Shown here: in pieces, positions 44,865 to 53,368 of the stretch
How positions within the stretch are numbered: position 1 is the stretch's first letter
How the letters are laid out: each line of letters starts with the position of its first letter
Origin: an uncultured Oscillospiraceae bacterium
Lineage (GTDB): Bacteria; Bacillota; Clostridia; Oscillospirales; Oscillospiraceae
Assembly: GCA_934589675.1 (NCBI GenBank)
Contig: CAKTOF010000009.1
Coordinates: 1 to 64,000, forward strand
Direction of reading: 5' to 3'
Length of the DNA stretch: 64,000 nt
Made by a program: the position numbers and the translations under genes
The notes under the pieces: generated by a model
Told to the model about the DNA's origin: nothing
The model's input: the letters and a program-made list of their open reading frames with translations, nothing else
Databases searched by the model: none

Positions 44865-45062
44865 TTACTCGAATTTCAGCCCCGCCTGCCGCTCGATGCT
44901 TTTCAGGGTTCGGATCGGGATGTCCTTGACCGGATGTGTCACGGTCACTTTCCCGGGTTTTGTCGGATGCTTGAACTGGTGGTGATCGCCATCACAGGCA
45001 ACCTCGAACCATCCGTCTGCCCGGAGTATCTGGATGACCTCGCGCGAGGAATAGCTTTTCAT
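44865..45062 (-). CDS. hicA: HicA-type mRNA interferase toxin
   Basis: 65 residues: MKSYSSREVIQILRADGWF, GDHHQFKHPTKPGKVTVTHP with the catalytic His27/28 (the usual GSHH reads GDHH here), and DIPIRTLKSIERQAG. Cleaves mRNA when HicB is lost. AGAGGTGGTCAA precedes ATG 45062. First gene of the leftward operon. Confidence 0.93.
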   Translation of the reverse strand: MKSYSSREVIQILRADGWFEVACDGDHHQFKHPTKPGKVTVTHPVKDIPIRTLKSIERQAGLKFE

Positions 45063-45087
45063 TTGACCACCTCTCTCAACTACCTGT

Positions 45088-45116
45088 ATTATAACACGTG
45101 CAAACGCACGTGTCAA
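45088..45116 (-). promoter_or_regulatory. hicAB promoter with HicB operator in the spacer
   Basis: TTGACA (45111-45116), 17 bp, TATAAT (45088-45093): a full consensus promoter. The spacer is almost filled by the perfect palindrome ACACGTGC-AAAC-GCACGTGT (45094-45113), the probable HicB operator. Confidence 0.85.
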
Positions 45117-45158
45117 TGGTGGAGAGCTTATTTTATTCTATGAATTGGAGGCAAAAAT

Positions 45159-45566
45159 ATGCTGAACCGATGGGTCGGGTGCGGGCGGCTTGTCCGTGAC
45201 CCAGAGCTGCGGTCGACGGCGGCGGGCAAGGCTGTTGCATCGCTGACGCTGGCGATCGACCGTGACTACAAGAGCGAAGATGGTGAGAAGCCGACTGACT
45301 TCGTCGACGTCGTGGCGTGGGGGCCGACGGCAAGCTTTTGCCAGAAATATCTGAGCAAGGGCCGTATGGTCGCCGTCGACGGCCGGCTGCAGAGCCGGAA
45401 GTGGACGGACAAGGAGGGCAATAAGCGCATCTCGTGGGAGATCAACGCTGCGAGCGTCTACCCGGCGGACAGCCGCAGGCAGGACGGCGCGGTAGCTCCT
45501 CCGCCGGCCGCACCCGGCGAGGACTATGCCGCCATCGAGGGCGACGACGAGGACGCGCCGTTCTGA
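45159..45566 (+). CDS. ssb: Single-stranded DNA-binding protein
   Basis: 135 residues with an OB fold: MLNRWVGCGRLVRDPELRST, VASLTLAIDRDYKSEDGEKPTDFVDVVAWG, VDGRLQSRKW, and an acidic tail ending DDEDAPF, the partner-binding tip. Phage SSB for its own replication. GGAGGCAAAAAT precedes ATG. Confidence 0.95.
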   Translation: MLNRWVGCGRLVRDPELRSTAAGKAVASLTLAIDRDYKSEDGEKPTDFVDVVAWGPTASFCQKYLSKGRMVAVDGRLQSRKWTDKEGNKRISWEINAASVYPADSRRQDGAVAPPPAAPGEDYAAIEGDDEDAPF

Positions 45567-45720
45567 CGCCCGTTCGGGCGTCGCCCCGGGCGAAAGCCCG
45601 AGGCATTGGAACCTCCTCAAGTATCCCGGGCGCCCGGCACCAGGGAAGCCGGGCGTCCGGGGCGGCGCCTGAACTGAAAAATCTGAAAGAGCCTAAAGGG
45701 CCGTTGGGAGGACGGCCTGC
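45567..45720. other. GC-rich hairpin region between ssb and rep
   Basis: 154 bases with two GC-rich inverted repeats: a GGGCG.../...GCCC fold near 45,572-45,602, and CCCGGGCGCCCGGC paired with GCCGGGCGTCCGGGG (about 45,627-45,665). No open frame with a ribosome site. It may be a terminator/attenuator or an origin structure for the Rep gene that follows. Confidence 0.5.
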
Positions 45721-46476
45721 ATGGCCAAGCAACGATATAAGCGCATCCGCGGCGGGCGACTCGTGCGAGAGGCGCTCTGGGATGCGCCGATGCCAAACGA
45801 TCCGCCGCGCGCGCGTGCGGAAAAGTCGCGGCATAGCAGCGCGGCGCGCCAGCGGCTCAACGATCGCTACAGCTGGCAGAAGCTCAAGATGGTGCTCGCT
45901 GCAAATTTTGCCGCGCACGATCTGGTCGCGACGCTGACCTTTGACGACGCGCACCTGCCGCCGGATCGCGCGGCTGTACGCAAGCGGCTCAAGGCATTCT
46001 TCGCGCAGCTGCGGGCGCACCGCAGAGCCCGCGGCGAGGATCTGCGATATGTGTACTGCATCGAGGACAAGCACGGCGACGGCCGGCTGCACGCGCATAT
46101 CGTGCTCAACGGCACGGGCGCGGACTATGAGCTACTGCGCAGTCTCTGGCCGCACGGCACGGATCTCGATTTTGCTCCGCTCGATGCGTGGGGCTACGAG
46201 GAGCTTGCGAAGTATCTGACAAAGGAGCCGCGCGAGTACGGCCACACCGAAGTCGGCGCGCGTACGTGGGTTCCGTCGCTGAATCTTGCCAAGCCGGAGA
46301 TTGAGCCGACGCAGTGGGTCAGCGGCTCCATGCGGCTCGAGCCGCCCGCCAACGCGCACGTGCTGCGGCGCGAACAGGTGGAAAATGAGTGGGGCCGATA
46401 CTGCTACCTCGAGTATCTCCTGCCGGAGCCGCCAGCGCCGAACCGCTGTCGGCCGCGGCGAAGAAAAACCGAATAA
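45721..46476 (+). CDS. HUH-type replication initiator/relaxase-like protein
   Basis: 251 residues resembling the rolling-circle replication endonuclease of phage origin (G2P/ORF2-like). RLHAHIVLNG holds the HUH pair (His-Ala-His), and VATLTFDDAHLP is the first motif. AWGYEELAKYLTKEPR contains the probable catalytic Tyr. Such proteins nick an origin and stay bound to the 5' end. It lies just after ssb, which fits strand-displacement synthesis. A basic, Pro/Arg-rich C-terminus follows. Confidence 0.75.
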   Translation: MAKQRYKRIRGGRLVREALWDAPMPNDPPRARAEKSRHSSAARQRLNDRYSWQKLKMVLAANFAAHDLVATLTFDDAHLPPDRAAVRKRLKAFFAQLRAHRRARGEDLRYVYCIEDKHGDGRLHAHIVLNGTGADYELLRSLWPHGTDLDFAPLDAWGYEELAKYLTKEPREYGHTEVGARTWVPSLNLAKPEIEPTQWVSGSMRLEPPANAHVLRREQVENEWGRYCYLEYLLPEPPAPNRCRPRRRKTE

Positions 46477-46545
46477 GGCTTTTTTGTCTGGCTTGGAACA
46501 CTGTATATCTTGTGAAATCCCCATGTGGAAAGGAGCGTAAAAGCA

Positions 46546-46752
46546 TTGCAAACACAGCGCAAACGTGGTAAACTGTTACCAGTAAAGATGGGGTATGTGT
46601 ATTGCCCCACCTGCCAGCCCATCCGATCGAAGCTGATCCAGGTCGGGCCTGGCACATCGGCGCGGCAGCTGCACCTGTACTGCCGCCACTGCAAAAGCGA
46701 ATACGTCGTGGACATCGACGAGGGCCAGTGCTTTGAGAGCCGGAGCCAATGA
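46546..46752 (+). CDS. Small zinc-finger protein, cysteine-rich KTR-like
   Basis: 68 residues from TTG 46546 (ribosome site AAAGGAG ten bases upstream). CPTCQPIRSKLIQVG and LYCRHCKSEYVVDIDEG form a CxxC...CxxC ribbon like the Com/KTR family of phage proteins. A GTG seven codons earlier is possible. The last gene before the strong terminator that ends the early operon. Confidence 0.65.
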   Translation: MQTQRKRGKLLPVKMGYVYCPTCQPIRSKLIQVGPGTSARQLHLYCRHCKSEYVVDIDEGQCFESRSQ

Positions 46753-46794
46753 TCAACCCAGCGCGGTTGTGATTTGGCTCCGGCTCTTTTTTTG
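46736..46794 (+). terminator. Terminator at the end of the early operon
   Basis: AGAGCCGGAGCCAA (46736-46749) pairs with TTGGCTCCGGCTCT (46774-46787) with a smaller hairpin inside, followed by TTTTTTT. Confidence 0.9.
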
Positions 46795-46909
46795 CGTTTC
46801 CGGCGGAGGTGATAGCCCGCAGCGCAAGTCGGCCGGCGCCTGCAGCGTGCAGGGCTGGGCGCGCGGAGACCGCACGCGGCTGCGGCCGTGACACGCGCGA
46901 GGACTCGCG

Positions 46910-46926
46910 GTGTCCGAATCGGACAC
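46910..46926. other. parS-like palindrome 3 (upstream of HNH gene)
   Basis: GTGTCCGAATCGGACAC, perfect 8-bp arms around one base. The most symmetrical of the four related 17-mers and the only one in a clean late-module intergenic gap. Confidence 0.65.
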
Positions 46927-46941
46927 AAAGGGGGCGGCGGG

Positions 46942-47256
46942 ATGAGCCGCATCGCATTCTACGACAGCTACGCCTGGCGGAAGATGCGCGCACAGATCCT
47001 GCGCCTGGACCACAACGAGTGCGTCCTCTGCCGCAACCGGGAGCATAAGCACACACCGGCCGTGCTCGTCCACCACGTCTGGCATCTGGACGAGTACCCG
47101 CAATACGGCTTGACGCCGTATGTGCGCGATTCGGCGACGGGCGAACTGCGGCGCAATCTGATCTCCGTGTGCAAGTCGTGCCACGAAACCGTGTGCCACC
47201 CGGAGCGGATGCCACGGCCGGAACGCGCGCCGCCGCTCACGCCGGAGCGATGGTGA
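46942..47256 (+). CDS. HNH endonuclease
   Basis: 104 residues: CVLCRN, LVHHVWHLD (the HH of the HNH), SVCKSCHETVCHPE with the structural Cys pair. Small HNH proteins next to terminase assist cos cleavage during packaging in HK97-like phages. RBS GGGCGGCGGG is weak. First gene of the packaging module. Confidence 0.93.
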   Translation: MSRIAFYDSYAWRKMRAQILRLDHNECVLCRNREHKHTPAVLVHHVWHLDEYPQYGLTPYVRDSATGELRRNLISVCKSCHETVCHPERMPRPERAPPLTPERW

Positions 47257-47373
47257 CACCCCCGGTCGAAAAAATCGGATTTTAATCCAGGGCTCGCCTA
47301 CTCGAGGGGCGGGCCTCCCAGCGGAGAAAATCTCGCCCGCGAGGGACGAAAAAATTGCAAGGAGGTGCGGGAG
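47257..47373. other. HNH-terS gap: candidate cos region
   Basis: 117 bases with no gene between the HNH and small-terminase genes. It holds an AT-rich stretch (GGATTTTAATCC is a palindrome) and GC-rich repeats (GCCTACTCGAGGGGCGGGCC). This is the usual place of cos in HNH-P27 type phages; no overhang can be assigned from sequence. Confidence 0.4.
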
Positions 47374-47691
47374 ATGGCCAGAGCACCAAACATCGGTGAG
47401 CTGCGGCAGGATCTGACGGACCAGTGCGAGCGCGCCGGCCTTGTCGGCGGGCAGTACACCGACCTCATTGAGGACTATCTGCGGCTCGTGACGATCAAGC
47501 GCAGCCTGCTGGCGGACATCAAAAAGCGCGGTGCGAAGGTCGAGTCGACCGACCGCTTCGGCATCACGACCGTCCGGTCGAACGAGTCCATCGCCGATGC
47601 GCTCAAGGTCAACGCGCAGATGCTCAAGATCCTCGACTTCCTGGGCGCCGAGCTTGCCGGAGGGAGCGACAGCTGGGATGACGAGATGTAA
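47374..47691 (+). CDS. Phage terminase small subunit (P27 type)
   Basis: 105 residues, helical, with a DNA-binding start (PNIGELRQDLTDQCERAGLVGGQYTDLIEDYLRL) and coiled-coil helices (LLADIKKRG ... ALKVNAQMLKILDFLG). It recognises the packaging site and feeds DNA to the large subunit. GGAGGTGCGGGAG precedes ATG 47374. Overlaps the large-subunit gene by 14 bases. Confidence 0.9.
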   Translation: MARAPNIGELRQDLTDQCERAGLVGGQYTDLIEDYLRLVTIKRSLLADIKKRGAKVESTDRFGITTVRSNESIADALKVNAQMLKILDFLGAELAGGSDSWDDEM

Positions 47692-49333
47692 CACCGGCTG
47701 CCGGTACATTGACGACTATATCGCGTCCCTGCGCGCCGGGCCGTCCGGCCGCCGGATGCTGCTGGCGGCGGACTGGACCCAGAGCCGCCTTGAGCGCCCC
47801 GGCGTCACCGTCGACACGGCGAAGACGGACAAGGCCGTCGAGCTCATCGAGCGTTACTTTGGCATGAAACTCTTTCCGTGGGAGCTCTTCGTCCTGGCGC
47901 TTATCCACTGTTACGAGCCAGACGGCTCACTCACCTTTACGGAGTTCCTCATCATGATGGGGCGCGGCACCGGCAAGAACGGCTTTATTGCCGGCGTTGC
48001 CTGGTACCTCACGACGCACTACCACGGCATCCGCGGCTACAACGTCGACATCGTGGCCAACAGCGAAGACCAGGCCAAGACGTCCTTCATGGACATCTAC
48101 GAGATGCTCGGCCGGACGTGGACGAAAAGCCGGCGCTTTTTCTACCGCTCGCTCGCCGAGATCCGCAACCTGAAGACCGGCAGTTACATCCGCTACAACA
48201 CCGCCAACGCCCGGACGAAGGACGGCAAGCGATCGGCCTGTCTCATTTTTGATGAGCTGCACGAGTACGAAAACGGCGACAACATCGAGGTGTATACCTC
48301 CGGCTTTGGCAAGCGGCCGAACAGCCGGATCTTCAAAATCACGACGCAGGGCCACGTCCGCGAGGGCGTGCTCGACACCGATCTTGCCATTGCGGATGAC
48401 GTCCTGCGCGGAGAGATCCCCTCGTCCCGGCTGTGCCCGCTGCTCTACGAAATGGACTCGGATGAGGAGTGCGACGATCCGGCCCTCTGGGTCAAGGCCA
48501 ACCCCTCGCTGCCCTATCTCCCGGAGCTGCGCCGCCAGATCGAGCAGGAGGCCGCGAAAAAAGCATACGACAAGATCGTCGAGCGCGGATTCTACACCAA
48601 GCGCATGAATCGCCCGCGCTCGGATGCTGCCGTCGCCGTGACGGAGTGGGCAAACATCAAGGCCACCAACCGGCCGCTCGACCTCGCCGCGCTGCGCGGA
48701 AAACCATGCTCCGTCGGCATCGACTATGCGTCGTTCCGTGACTGCGCCTCCGTCGTGGCGCATTTCCGGCTCGGCGAGCAGCGCATCGACATCCAGCACT
48801 CCTGGCTTTGCCTGCAGTCGCCGGATCTCTTCCGCATCAAGGCGCCCTGGCGGGAGTGGGCGGACGCCGGGCTGCTGACGCCGGTCGACGCGCCGGAGAT
48901 CCCGGCCGACGCCATCGAGCAGTACATCCTTGAGCTGTCGCAGACCTACGCCGTGACAGGCGTCGCGCTCGACTCTTTCCGCTTTGCGCTGCTCTCCGAG
49001 CCGCTGCGGCGGCTGGGATTCTCTTTCGCCTCGAAAAACCTTAAGCTGCTGCGGCCGAGCGACATCATGAAGATCCAGCCCGTCATTGACAGCTGCTTTA
49101 CAAACCATCTTTTCACGTGGGGCGACAGTCCCGTGCTGCGCTGGGCGACGAATAACACCAAGCTCATCCGCCGCGGCAAGGCGGACGGCACGGACACGGG
49201 AAATTTCTACTACGGCAAGATCGAGGGCAAGAGCCGTAAGACGGACCCGTTCATGGCGCTCGTCGCGGCGATGACGATCGAGCATGAGGCCGCCCAGCTG
49301 CCGGCCGACTTGCGCCTGGACATCATCACCTGA
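47678..49333 (+). CDS. Phage terminase large subunit
   Basis: 551 residues. ATPase: MMGRGTGKNGFIAGV (Walker A, about residues 93-108), CLIFDELHEYENG (Walker B). Nuclease: SVGIDYASFRD, VALDSFRFALL and RKTDPFMALVAAM supply the RNase H-like acidic residues. HK97/P27-group terminase. It packages DNA into the prohead and cuts it. Confidence 0.95.
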   Translation: MTRCNTGCRYIDDYIASLRAGPSGRRMLLAADWTQSRLERPGVTVDTAKTDKAVELIERYFGMKLFPWELFVLALIHCYEPDGSLTFTEFLIMMGRGTGKNGFIAGVAWYLTTHYHGIRGYNVDIVANSEDQAKTSFMDIYEMLGRTWTKSRRFFYRSLAEIRNLKTGSYIRYNTANARTKDGKRSACLIFDELHEYENGDNIEVYTSGFGKRPNSRIFKITTQGHVREGVLDTDLAIADDVLRGEIPSSRLCPLLYEMDSDEECDDPALWVKANPSLPYLPELRRQIEQEAAKKAYDKIVERGFYTKRMNRPRSDAAVAVTEWANIKATNRPLDLAALRGKPCSVGIDYASFRDCASVVAHFRLGEQRIDIQHSWLCLQSPDLFRIKAPWREWADAGLLTPVDAPEIPADAIEQYILELSQTYAVTGVALDSFRFALLSEPLRRLGFSFASKNLKLLRPSDIMKIQPVIDSCFTNHLFTWGDSPVLRWATNNTKLIRRGKADGTDTGNFYYGKIEGKSRKTDPFMALVAAMTIEHEAAQLPADLRLDIIT

Positions 49334-49346
49334 CGGAGGGTAGATC

Positions 49347-50504
49347 ATGGCTTTTCACTTTTTCAAATGGCTTCGCGCCCGGCAGGCCGAGCCGATCGAG
49401 GCCGCTGCCGTTGAGGCGGAGCTGCTGGCCGACGGCTCCATCCGCGAGCTGGCGCTGCTTGCCGTGGAAAATCTGCTCGGCAACGCGCTGAGTAAGTGCG
49501 AGTTCCGCACGTACCGCGGCGGCCAGATTGTGCAGGGGCCGGAATGGTACCTGTGGAACGTCGAGCCGAATCAGAACCAGAACAGCACCGCTTTTTTGCA
49601 TCAGCTTATCCACGAGCTGATCTGGAACCGGGATGCGCTCGTCGTCGAGCACGGCGGGCGGCTGTATGTGGCCGACGCGTTTACCCGGACGGACTACGCG
49701 CTCTATGGACACCGCTTCTCACAGGTGCAGGTCGGCAATTTTACGTTCGACCGGACATTTGACATGGGCGACGTGCTCTACTTTGAGCTGTCGCACTGCG
49801 GCGCCCGCGCCGTCGTCGACCGGCTGTATCAGTCCTACGGGCAGCTCATCGCCTACGGAATGCAGGGCTACCGCCGCAGCCGCGGCAGCAAGGGCGTCCT
49901 GACGCTCGACACGACGCTTGCGGGCGATAAGCAGTTTGGCGAGACGTACGAGCGTATCAAAAACGACGGCTTCCGGCGCTTTGCAGAGGCCGAGAGCGCC
50001 GTGCTGCCGCTTTACAAGGGCATGGGCTACACGGAGCTCGGCAACAAGACTTATTCCGCCGACACGACGCGCGATATCCGCTCGATGATCGACGACGTGA
50101 CGGATTTCACGGCGCGCGGCTTTGCCGTGCCGGCCTCGCTGCTCAACGGCAGCGTGCAGGACGTCAGCTCGGCCACCTCGCAGTTTCTGACGTTCTGCCT
50201 CGACCCCCTGGTCGACAATCTCGCAGAGGAGATCAACCGCAAGCGCTACGGCGAGAAAGCCTATCTGCGCGGCGACCGCCTCGAGATCTCGACCAACAAC
50301 ATTAGGCATGTTGACCTGCTATCCGTCGCATCGGGCGTGGACAAGCTCCTGTCCTCCGGCGTCTGCTGCGTCAACGACCTGCGCGCGCTGACCGGCCAGC
50401 CGCTCATCGACGAGCCCTGGGCGTGGAAGCATTTTCTCACTCGCAATTACGCGGCCGTCGAGGCAGAACTTGCCGGCGCATCGGAAGGAGGTGACACGAC
50501 GTGA
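49347..50504 (+). CDS. Phage portal protein (HK97 family)
   Basis: 385 residues: MAFHFFKWLRAR, the N-terminal WNVEPNQNQNSTAFLHQLIHELIWNRDALV block, TADTTRDIRSMIDDVTDFTARGFAVPASLLNGSV and the C-terminal clip/crown end. Forms the dodecameric DNA gate of the head. Stop overlaps the GTG start of the protease. Confidence 0.95.
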   Translation: MAFHFFKWLRARQAEPIEAAAVEAELLADGSIRELALLAVENLLGNALSKCEFRTYRGGQIVQGPEWYLWNVEPNQNQNSTAFLHQLIHELIWNRDALVVEHGGRLYVADAFTRTDYALYGHRFSQVQVGNFTFDRTFDMGDVLYFELSHCGARAVVDRLYQSYGQLIAYGMQGYRRSRGSKGVLTLDTTLAGDKQFGETYERIKNDGFRRFAEAESAVLPLYKGMGYTELGNKTYSADTTRDIRSMIDDVTDFTARGFAVPASLLNGSVQDVSSATSQFLTFCLDPLVDNLAEEINRKRYGEKAYLRGDRLEISTNNIRHVDLLSVASGVDKLLSSGVCCVNDLRALTGQPLIDEPWAWKHFLTRNYAAVEAELAGASEGGDTT

Positions 50505-51280
50505 AAAAGGAACGCATGAAGATCGAGTTCCAGCAGCGGGCCTCTGAGCCCGGCGTACTTGATCTGTATCTCTACGACGAGATCGCGCCGGACGGCGTAG
50601 ACTGGTGGACCGGTGAGACGATCCCGAGCGAGACGAGCGCGAATTTCTTCCGCGACAAGCTGGCTGAGTATCCGAACGTCACGCAGATCAACCTGTACAT
50701 CAATTCCGTCGGCGGCTCGGTAATCGAGGGCTACGGCATCTACTCGCAGCTCCGCCGCCATCCGGCGACGGTCACGGCCTACATCGACGGATTTGCGTGC
50801 TCGATTGCATCCATCATCGCCATGGCGGCCGACAAGATTATCATGAGCGTTGGCTCCATGATGCTGCTGCACAACATGTGCGACGGCTGTTTCGGCAATG
50901 CTGCAGACCATCGCAAGATCGCCGATGACCTCGACCGCATGATGGAGGGCAACCGGCAGATCTATCTCCAGCGCGCCGGCGACAAGCTGACGCTCGAGCA
51001 GCTGACCGGGATGCTGGACGCCGAAACATGGCTGCCGGCGCAGGACTGCCTGGCATACGGCCTGTGCGACGAGATCGCTGGCGAGGTCAGCGAGCCGGAG
51101 CAGCTTGCGCAGCGGCTCCAGGCCATGACCGCAACGATGGCGCAGCAGGTGCAGCACTACCGCGCTCTGCGTCAGCAGCTGTCGGCCGCGCTGGCGGCCG
51201 ACAGGGATCCGGCACCGCAGCCGGAGCAGAAAACCGTATCCACATTTTTGAGCGAGCTGACAAGGCTCGGAAAGGAGTAA
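50501..51280 (+). CDS. Head maturation protease, ClpP-like
   Basis: 259 residues. INSVGGSVIEGYGIYSQLRR, then the nucleophile motif DGFACSIASIIAMAADKI (Ser101) and the His of MMLLHNMCDG (His124): a complete Ser/His ClpP-fold protease that processes the head scaffold or capsid. GTG start with GGAGGTGACACGAC upstream. Confidence 0.93.
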   Translation: MKKERMKIEFQQRASEPGVLDLYLYDEIAPDGVDWWTGETIPSETSANFFRDKLAEYPNVTQINLYINSVGGSVIEGYGIYSQLRRHPATVTAYIDGFACSIASIIAMAADKIIMSVGSMMLLHNMCDGCFGNAADHRKIADDLDRMMEGNRQIYLQRAGDKLTLEQLTGMLDAETWLPAQDCLAYGLCDEIAGEVSEPEQLAQRLQAMTATMAQQVQHYRALRQQLSAALAADRDPAPQPEQKTVSTFLSELTRLGKE

Positions 51281-51284
51281 CCCC

Positions 51285-52727
51285 ATGAAGAACAAAGACC
51301 AGGTCCAGCAGGAGCGCCTTGCGATCCTGCAGCGCATGGCCGACGCCACGCGCGAGAACAACGCCGAGGCATTTTCCCAGGCGTTTGACGATTTTGCCGA
51401 CCTCGTGCAGGGCGGCATCCTCGACCAGGTGCAGGAGCTGCGCCAGCAGCAGGACAATGCCGTCCTCGCCGCCCGCGGCCTGCGCGTGCTGACGAGCGCC
51501 GAGCGCAAGTACTACGAGCAGCTCGCCCAGATCTGGCGCTCGCCCGACCCGAAGCAGGCGCTCGCAAACACGAACGTCGTGATGCCCGAGACGATCGTCG
51601 ACGCCGTTTTTGACGAGCTGACGAGCGAGCACCCGCTGCTCGCGGAGATCAACTTCCAGAACACCGGCGCGCTGACGCGCATCCTCGTCTCCACGTCCGG
51701 CGGCGTCGCCAAGTGGGGCGACCTCGGCGACGAGGTGACGGCCGAGCTTTCGGCCAACTTCTCCGAGATCGACCTGACGGCCGCGCAGCTGACCGCGTTC
51801 ATCCCGGTCGGCAAGTACATCCTCGAGCTCGGCCCGGAGTGGATCGACAACTATGTCCGCCAGCTGCTCACCGAGGCTCTGGCCACGCAGCTCGAGGCCG
51901 GCATCGTCGACGGCACCGGCAAGCAGATGCCCATTGGCATGGACCGCAAACTCACGGGCTCGTCCGACGGCGTTTACCCGCTCAAGACGGCTGTCCCCGT
52001 CGACGCGCTCGACCCGGCCACCTATGGCCGTCTGCTCTCGACCATTGCGGTCGACCGCAATGGCAAGGCCCGCGCGGTGCCGTATGTGATCCTCCTCGTC
52101 AACCCGGCGGACTACTTCACGCGCGTCATGCCGGCCACGACGGCCAAGACCATCGACGGCACGTACAGCCGCGATATCTTCCCCTATCCGACGCACGTCC
52201 TCCAGTCCTGCGCCGTGCCGGCGGGCAAGGCCATCATCGGCCTCGCGTCCCGCTACTTCATGGGCGTCGGCACGCAGTCCGGCGGCAAGATCGAGTACGA
52301 CGACTCCGTTCGCTTCCTCAACCGGCAGCGCGTCTACCTGACGTACCTTTACGGCAACGGCCAGGCGCTCGACGAAAACGCCTTTATGCTGCTCGACATC
52401 ACGGGCCTGCAGGCGTACGTCCCGACGGTCAAGACCACGGACAGCGCGGCGGACGCGCGCCTCGCGTCGCTCGCCATCGGCAACCTGTCCCTCACGCCGG
52501 CCTTTGACCGCGACGTGCTCGAGTACACGGCCGCGACGACCAATGCCAGCAACACGATCACGGCCATCGCCAAGGACGGCGACGCGGAGATCACGATCAA
52601 AAACGGCAGCACGGCCGTCTCCAATGGCGCGGCAGCTACGTGGAGCGCCGGCGCGAATGTCGTGGAGATCAGTGTGAAAAACGGCTCGGCGGCGAAGACC
52701 TACACGGTCACCGTCACGAAGTCGTAA
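51285..52727 (+). CDS. Major capsid protein (HK97 fold) with C-terminal Ig-like domain
   Basis: 480 residues. An N-terminal coiled-coil delta domain (residues 1-70), then HK97 capsid fold (NVVMPETIVDAVFDELTSEHPLLAEINFQ ... GLASRYFMGVGTQSGGKIEYDDSVRFLN). Residues 390-480 are a cadherin-like/Ig-like beta-sandwich (LASLAIGNLSLTPAFDRDV, LEYTAATTNASNT, WSAGANVVEISVKNG, TYTVTVTKS) fused to the end; such domains decorate heads and bind carbohydrate. Confidence 0.93.
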   Translation: MKNKDQVQQERLAILQRMADATRENNAEAFSQAFDDFADLVQGGILDQVQELRQQQDNAVLAARGLRVLTSAERKYYEQLAQIWRSPDPKQALANTNVVMPETIVDAVFDELTSEHPLLAEINFQNTGALTRILVSTSGGVAKWGDLGDEVTAELSANFSEIDLTAAQLTAFIPVGKYILELGPEWIDNYVRQLLTEALATQLEAGIVDGTGKQMPIGMDRKLTGSSDGVYPLKTAVPVDALDPATYGRLLSTIAVDRNGKARAVPYVILLVNPADYFTRVMPATTAKTIDGTYSRDIFPYPTHVLQSCAVPAGKAIIGLASRYFMGVGTQSGGKIEYDDSVRFLNRQRVYLTYLYGNGQALDENAFMLLDITGLQAYVPTVKTTDSAADARLASLAIGNLSLTPAFDRDVLEYTAATTNASNTITAIAKDGDAEITIKNGSTAVSNGAAATWSAGANVVEISVKNGSAAKTYTVTVTKS

Positions 52728-52737
52728 GGAGCCCGGC

Positions 52738-53040
52738 ATGAGCAGCTTGCCTGACGGCCTGCTCGACGCGGCGCGGAACTATCTGGACATCACCTGGGCC
52801 GACGACGCCGGAGACGAGAAGCTCTCCGGCATCGTCGCCCGGGGCATCGCGTATTTAGACCGCGTCGCGGGCGTGGAGCAGGACTATGCCGCCGAGACGG
52901 ACGCTCGCGCCCTGCTCTTTGACTACTGCCGCTATGTGCGCGCCGGCGCGCTGCACAGCTTCTCGGCGGACTTTGCCGACGAGCTCATGGCGCTGCACAT
53001 GGCCGGGGAGGTGACGCAGTATGACGCCGCAGACGTTTAA
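52738..53040 (+). CDS. Head-tail connector, DNA-packaging (gp6-like)
   Basis: 100 residues, all-helical: ARNYLDITWADDAGDEKLSGIVARGIAYLDRV ... TDARALLFDYCRYVRAGA. Matches the phage_gp6 connector that binds under the portal. Overlaps the next gene by 20 bases. Confidence 0.85.
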   Translation: MSSLPDGLLDAARNYLDITWADDAGDEKLSGIVARGIAYLDRVAGVEQDYAAETDARALLFDYCRYVRAGALHSFSADFADELMALHMAGEVTQYDAADV

Positions 53041-53368
53041 CGACGGCGTCGTCCGGTTTTACCGGACGGTCAACGCCGCCGAGCCCGGCAGTACGCCGGA
53101 TCTGCGTCTGACGCCGCTCGTCGCACTGCGCTACCACGAACGCACGGTCGGCTTCCGGCGGTTCTACGCAGCATCGCAGGCCAACGTCAAGATCTCCAAG
53201 CTGCTGCGCTGCCCGCGCCATGCGTTTGTGTCGCAGCAGGACATTGCGGTGCCGGCCGACGGCCGGCAGTACCGCATCACCCTGATCCAGTACCCGGAGG
53301 ATACGCAGCCTCCGGTCATGGATCTCACGCTCGAGGAGGTGACGCAGGTCTATGAGCTGCCTGACTGA
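53021..53368 (+). CDS. Head closure/adaptor protein
   Basis: 115 residues, beta-rich, with the head-tail joining pattern (PLVALRYHERTVGFRRFYAASQANVKISKLLRCP, YRITLIQYPEDTQPPVMDLTLEEV). Siphovirus stopper protein by position and size. Confidence 0.75.
   Translation: MTPQTFNDGVVRFYRTVNAAEPGSTPDLRLTPLVALRYHERTVGFRRFYAASQANVKISKLLRCPRHAFVSQQDIAVPADGRQYRITLIQYPEDTQPPVMDLTLEEVTQVYELPD

Noticed and set aside
46809..47048. 80-codon frame before the HNH gene
   Set aside because: It has a fair ribosome site, but the protein is a low-complexity Arg/Ala/Gly mix and overlaps the HNH gene in another frame.
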